Below, piece by piece: positions 4,641 to 6,195 of a stretch of 6,195 bases of DNA. The notes beneath the pieces were generated by a model. The model was not told where the DNA came from and ran no database searches. It saw only the letters and a program-made list of their open reading frames with translations. The translations under genes were made by a program, and so were the position numbers. The first letter of the stretch is position 1, and each line of letters starts with the position of its first letter. This DNA comes from Actinomycetota bacterium (lineage in GTDB: Bacteria > Actinomycetota > Thermoleophilia > Solirubrobacterales > Solirubrobacteraceae): the NCBI GenBank assembly GCA_005788585.1, contig SYBY01000246.1:1-6195 (forward strand), given 5' to 3'.

Positions 4641-6195
4641 CTACCGCGCCACTGCCCGCAACCGCTCAACCGCGCTCAGCACGGCCTCACGCGCCTCAAC
4701 CGGCTCGAGGACGACCGCATCGCCCGCCTCGGCCAGCACCTCGCGCACCAGCCAGTCCGTGCCCGCATACGGGAGCTCGACGACGATCGCCCCGTCGGCC
4801 AGCTCCTCGGCCACGCGGCGCTCCTCACGCGCCCAGCGGGCCCGTTCCGGGCTGATCCACACGCGCGCCATGCGCGACGTCGCGACCTCGCCGGTCCGCA
4901 GCCAGCCGTCGACGCCGGCGGCCGGGTCGACCTCGGGGCGCGGCTCGTAGGTGCGGTCCGTGGCCTCGGCCGACCGGATCCGGTCCAGCCGGAAGTGGCG
5001 GACGTCATCGCGCTCGGGGTCGAACGACGCGACGTACCAGCCGTCCCGTCCGTTCACGAGCGCGTACGGCTCGACCGTCCGGTGCGAGAACTCGTCCTCG
5101 TTGGGCTTGTAGTAGTCGATCTCCAGCAGGCGCCGGCCGGCGATCGCCTCGCTGATCACGCGGGCGATGCCCGAGTCGTCGCCCGTGCCCGACGCGACGT
5201 GCAGGCCGTGCTCGGTCGGGTCCTCCCCGAGCGCGGCGACGATCTTCTCGCGCGCGCTCGTGAGCGCGCCCTCGGGCAGGTGGTCGCCGATGAGGTCGAT
5301 CGCCGCGATGAGCGCCTTGGCCTCCACCGGCAACAGCCGGGCGGGGCGGGCGAAGTTGTCGCTGTAGGGCTCGGGGTCGACCTCGATCGTCCCGTTGTCG
5401 TGCAGCTCGGCGTACAGGACGTACGAGCCGCCGCCGAAGTTCACGACGTTCAGCAGGTCGATGTCCTCGCGCAGCTCGGAGTCCGACAGCTGGAGACGCT
5501 CGCGCAGCTCGGCGGCGTCGAGCAGCTCGGCCTTGCGGCCCGACTCGATGAGGATCGACGCGAGCGTGACGAGCCGCGCGAAGCGCTCGGGCCGGATCGC
5601 GGCGTCGGCGCGACGCGCGCCGCCGCGGACGGGCTCGGGCTCCTCGTCCTCCTCGGACGGGCGCATCGGCACGGTGGCGGCGATCTCGAGGCCGCCGTCG
5701 CGGTGACGGTCGGTGAGCAGCTCGAGACGCTCGGAGACCTCGCGCTCCAGGTCGCCCGGCGAGACGACCCGGACGTGCTCGCCCATCCGCAGCACCCACG
5801 CGGCGAGCAGCCGCGCGTTGGCGTACGGCGTGGTGAAGATCACGGCGCCGTCGTCGCCCGGGCGCAGGGTCCCGTAGCGGCCGTAGTGGCGCTCGACCTG
5901 CCACGCGATGCGGTCGGAGACCCACAGCTCGGCCGTCGCCGTCTCCTCGCCGAGCTGCCACGGGGCGCGGGCGGCGTACTCTCGCGGATCGAAGTCGGCG
6001 GGGCGTTTGAAGTCGTGCTCGGCCTTCGTCGCGTAGGCCACCTTGCCGCGGATGCGCGACAGGCGGAACACGCGCATCGCGTCGCGCTCGTGCGCGCGGC
6101 CCACGAGGTAGAACTGGCCGTTCTGGAACAGCAGGGCGAACGGGTCGACCTTGCGCGGCTCGGTCTCGTCGCGCTCCATCGTGTAGTAGTCGAAC
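4641..6195 (-). CDS. pafBC: PafB-PafC-type fused double-WYL transcriptional regulator (partial)
   Basis: The frame is open to the right edge and reads FDYYTMERDETEPRKVDPF there, the middle of a WYL domain, so the first helix-turn-helix and the true start lie outside. The visible 517 residues run in order: end of the first WYL domain (to about 55, with QFYLVGR and FRLSRI), first WCX domain (about 80-165), acidic linker (about 170-200), second winged HTH (about 204-275, with AAELRERLQLSDSELREDIDLL), second WYL domain (about 335-415, with WYVASFDPERDDVRHFRLDRI) and second WCX (about 432-512). This doubled layout matches PafB fused to PafC, known as one protein in Arthrobacter and as two genes in mycobacteria. 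There it activates the RecA/LexA-independent DNA-damage response, with WYL domains as the sensing part. The gene is convergent with the hydrolase and unrelated to it. Confirmation would be pup/proteasome genes beyond the right edge; another double-WYL regulator is the alternative. Confidence 0.82.
   Translation of the reverse strand, partial: FDYYTMERDETEPRKVDPFALLFQNGQFYLVGRAHERDAMRVFRLSRIRGKVAYATKAEHDFKRPADFDPREYAARAPWQLGEETATAELWVSDRIAWQVERHYGRYGTLRPGDDGAVIFTTPYANARLLAAWVLRMGEHVRVVSPGDLEREVSERLELLTDRHRDGGLEIAATVPMRPSEEDEEPEPVRGGARRADAAIRPERFARLVTLASILIESGRKAELLDAAELRERLQLSDSELREDIDLLNVVNFGGGSYVLYAELHDNGTIEVDPEPYSDNFARPARLLPVEAKALIAAIDLIGDHLPEGALTSAREKIVAALGEDPTEHGLHVASGTGDDSGIARVISEAIAGRRLLEIDYYKPNEDEFSHRTVEPYALVNGRDGWYVASFDPERDDVRHFRLDRIRSAEATDRTYEPRPEVDPAAGVDGWLRTGEVATSRMARVWISPERARWAREERRVAEELADGAIVVELPYAGTDWLVREVLAEAGDAVVLEPVEAREAVLSAVERLRAVAR

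Noticed and set aside
4588..4950. Two short opposed frames beginning with nearly the same peptide (MSITRR...TRNAHT) at the palindrome
   Set aside because: The similarity arises because both start in the two arms of the same inverted repeat; neither is a gene pair or a duplicated peptide.
1..6195. Mobile elements, CRISPR arrays, tRNA or rRNA genes
   Set aside because: No transposase or integrase motifs, regularly spaced repeats or structural-RNA signatures were seen on either strand.

Overview
The window is a GC-rich, densely coding chromosomal segment with seven protein genes, two of them cut by the window edges. It looks actinobacterial. The GC content is high, there is a natural PafB-PafC-type double-WYL regulator, the glucose-1-phosphate thymidylyltransferase is the long form, and genes join by 1-4 base overlaps with several starts lacking a Shine-Dalgarno sequence. 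A member of the Thermoleophilia (Solirubrobacter/Conexibacter-like) is a reasonable guess from overall feel, but the sequence alone does not prove it. No tRNA, rRNA, CRISPR array, insertion sequence or phage gene was seen, and no stretch over 300 bases lacks a gene.

Minus strand, 1-2432: reading leftwards, an IclR-family regulator (2432-1707), a small split-barrel PPOX-family protein (1696-1220), the long form of glucose-1-phosphate thymidylyltransferase RmlA (1220-153) and the first 52 codons of dTDP-4-dehydrorhamnose reductase RmlD (156-1, continuing outside). The junctions are 10 bases, a 1-base TGATG overlap and a 4-base GTGA overlap, so the last three genes are probably translationally coupled. 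RmlA and RmlD belong to dTDP-L-rhamnose (or related deoxysugar) biosynthesis; no rmlB or rmlC is visible here.

Plus strand, 2464-4571: diverging from the IclR gene across only 31 bases are a BBE-like FAD-linked oxidoreductase (2464-3801) and, joined by a TGATG overlap, a protein of the 2,4-diacetylphloroglucinol/phloretin hydrolase (PhlG/Phy) family (3801-4571). The 31-base gap carries a GTGGAAC direct repeat with a 21-base period, overlapping a likely leaderless promoter. This arrangement reads as a small regulated catabolic module: an oxidase and a C-C bond hydrolase under a local IclR repressor or activator, probably acting on an acylated phenolic or polyketide-like compound. The substrate is unknown. 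This is the most novel part of the window.

Right end: a perfect 22-base inverted repeat (4583-4631) lies between the hydrolase and the convergent gene and probably works as a bidirectional terminator. Beyond it, on the minus strand, is a large WYL-domain transcriptional regulator (6195-4641, N-terminus outside) with the layout WYL-WCX-HTH-WYL-WCX expected of a PafB-PafC fusion, the actinobacterial DNA-damage-response activator.
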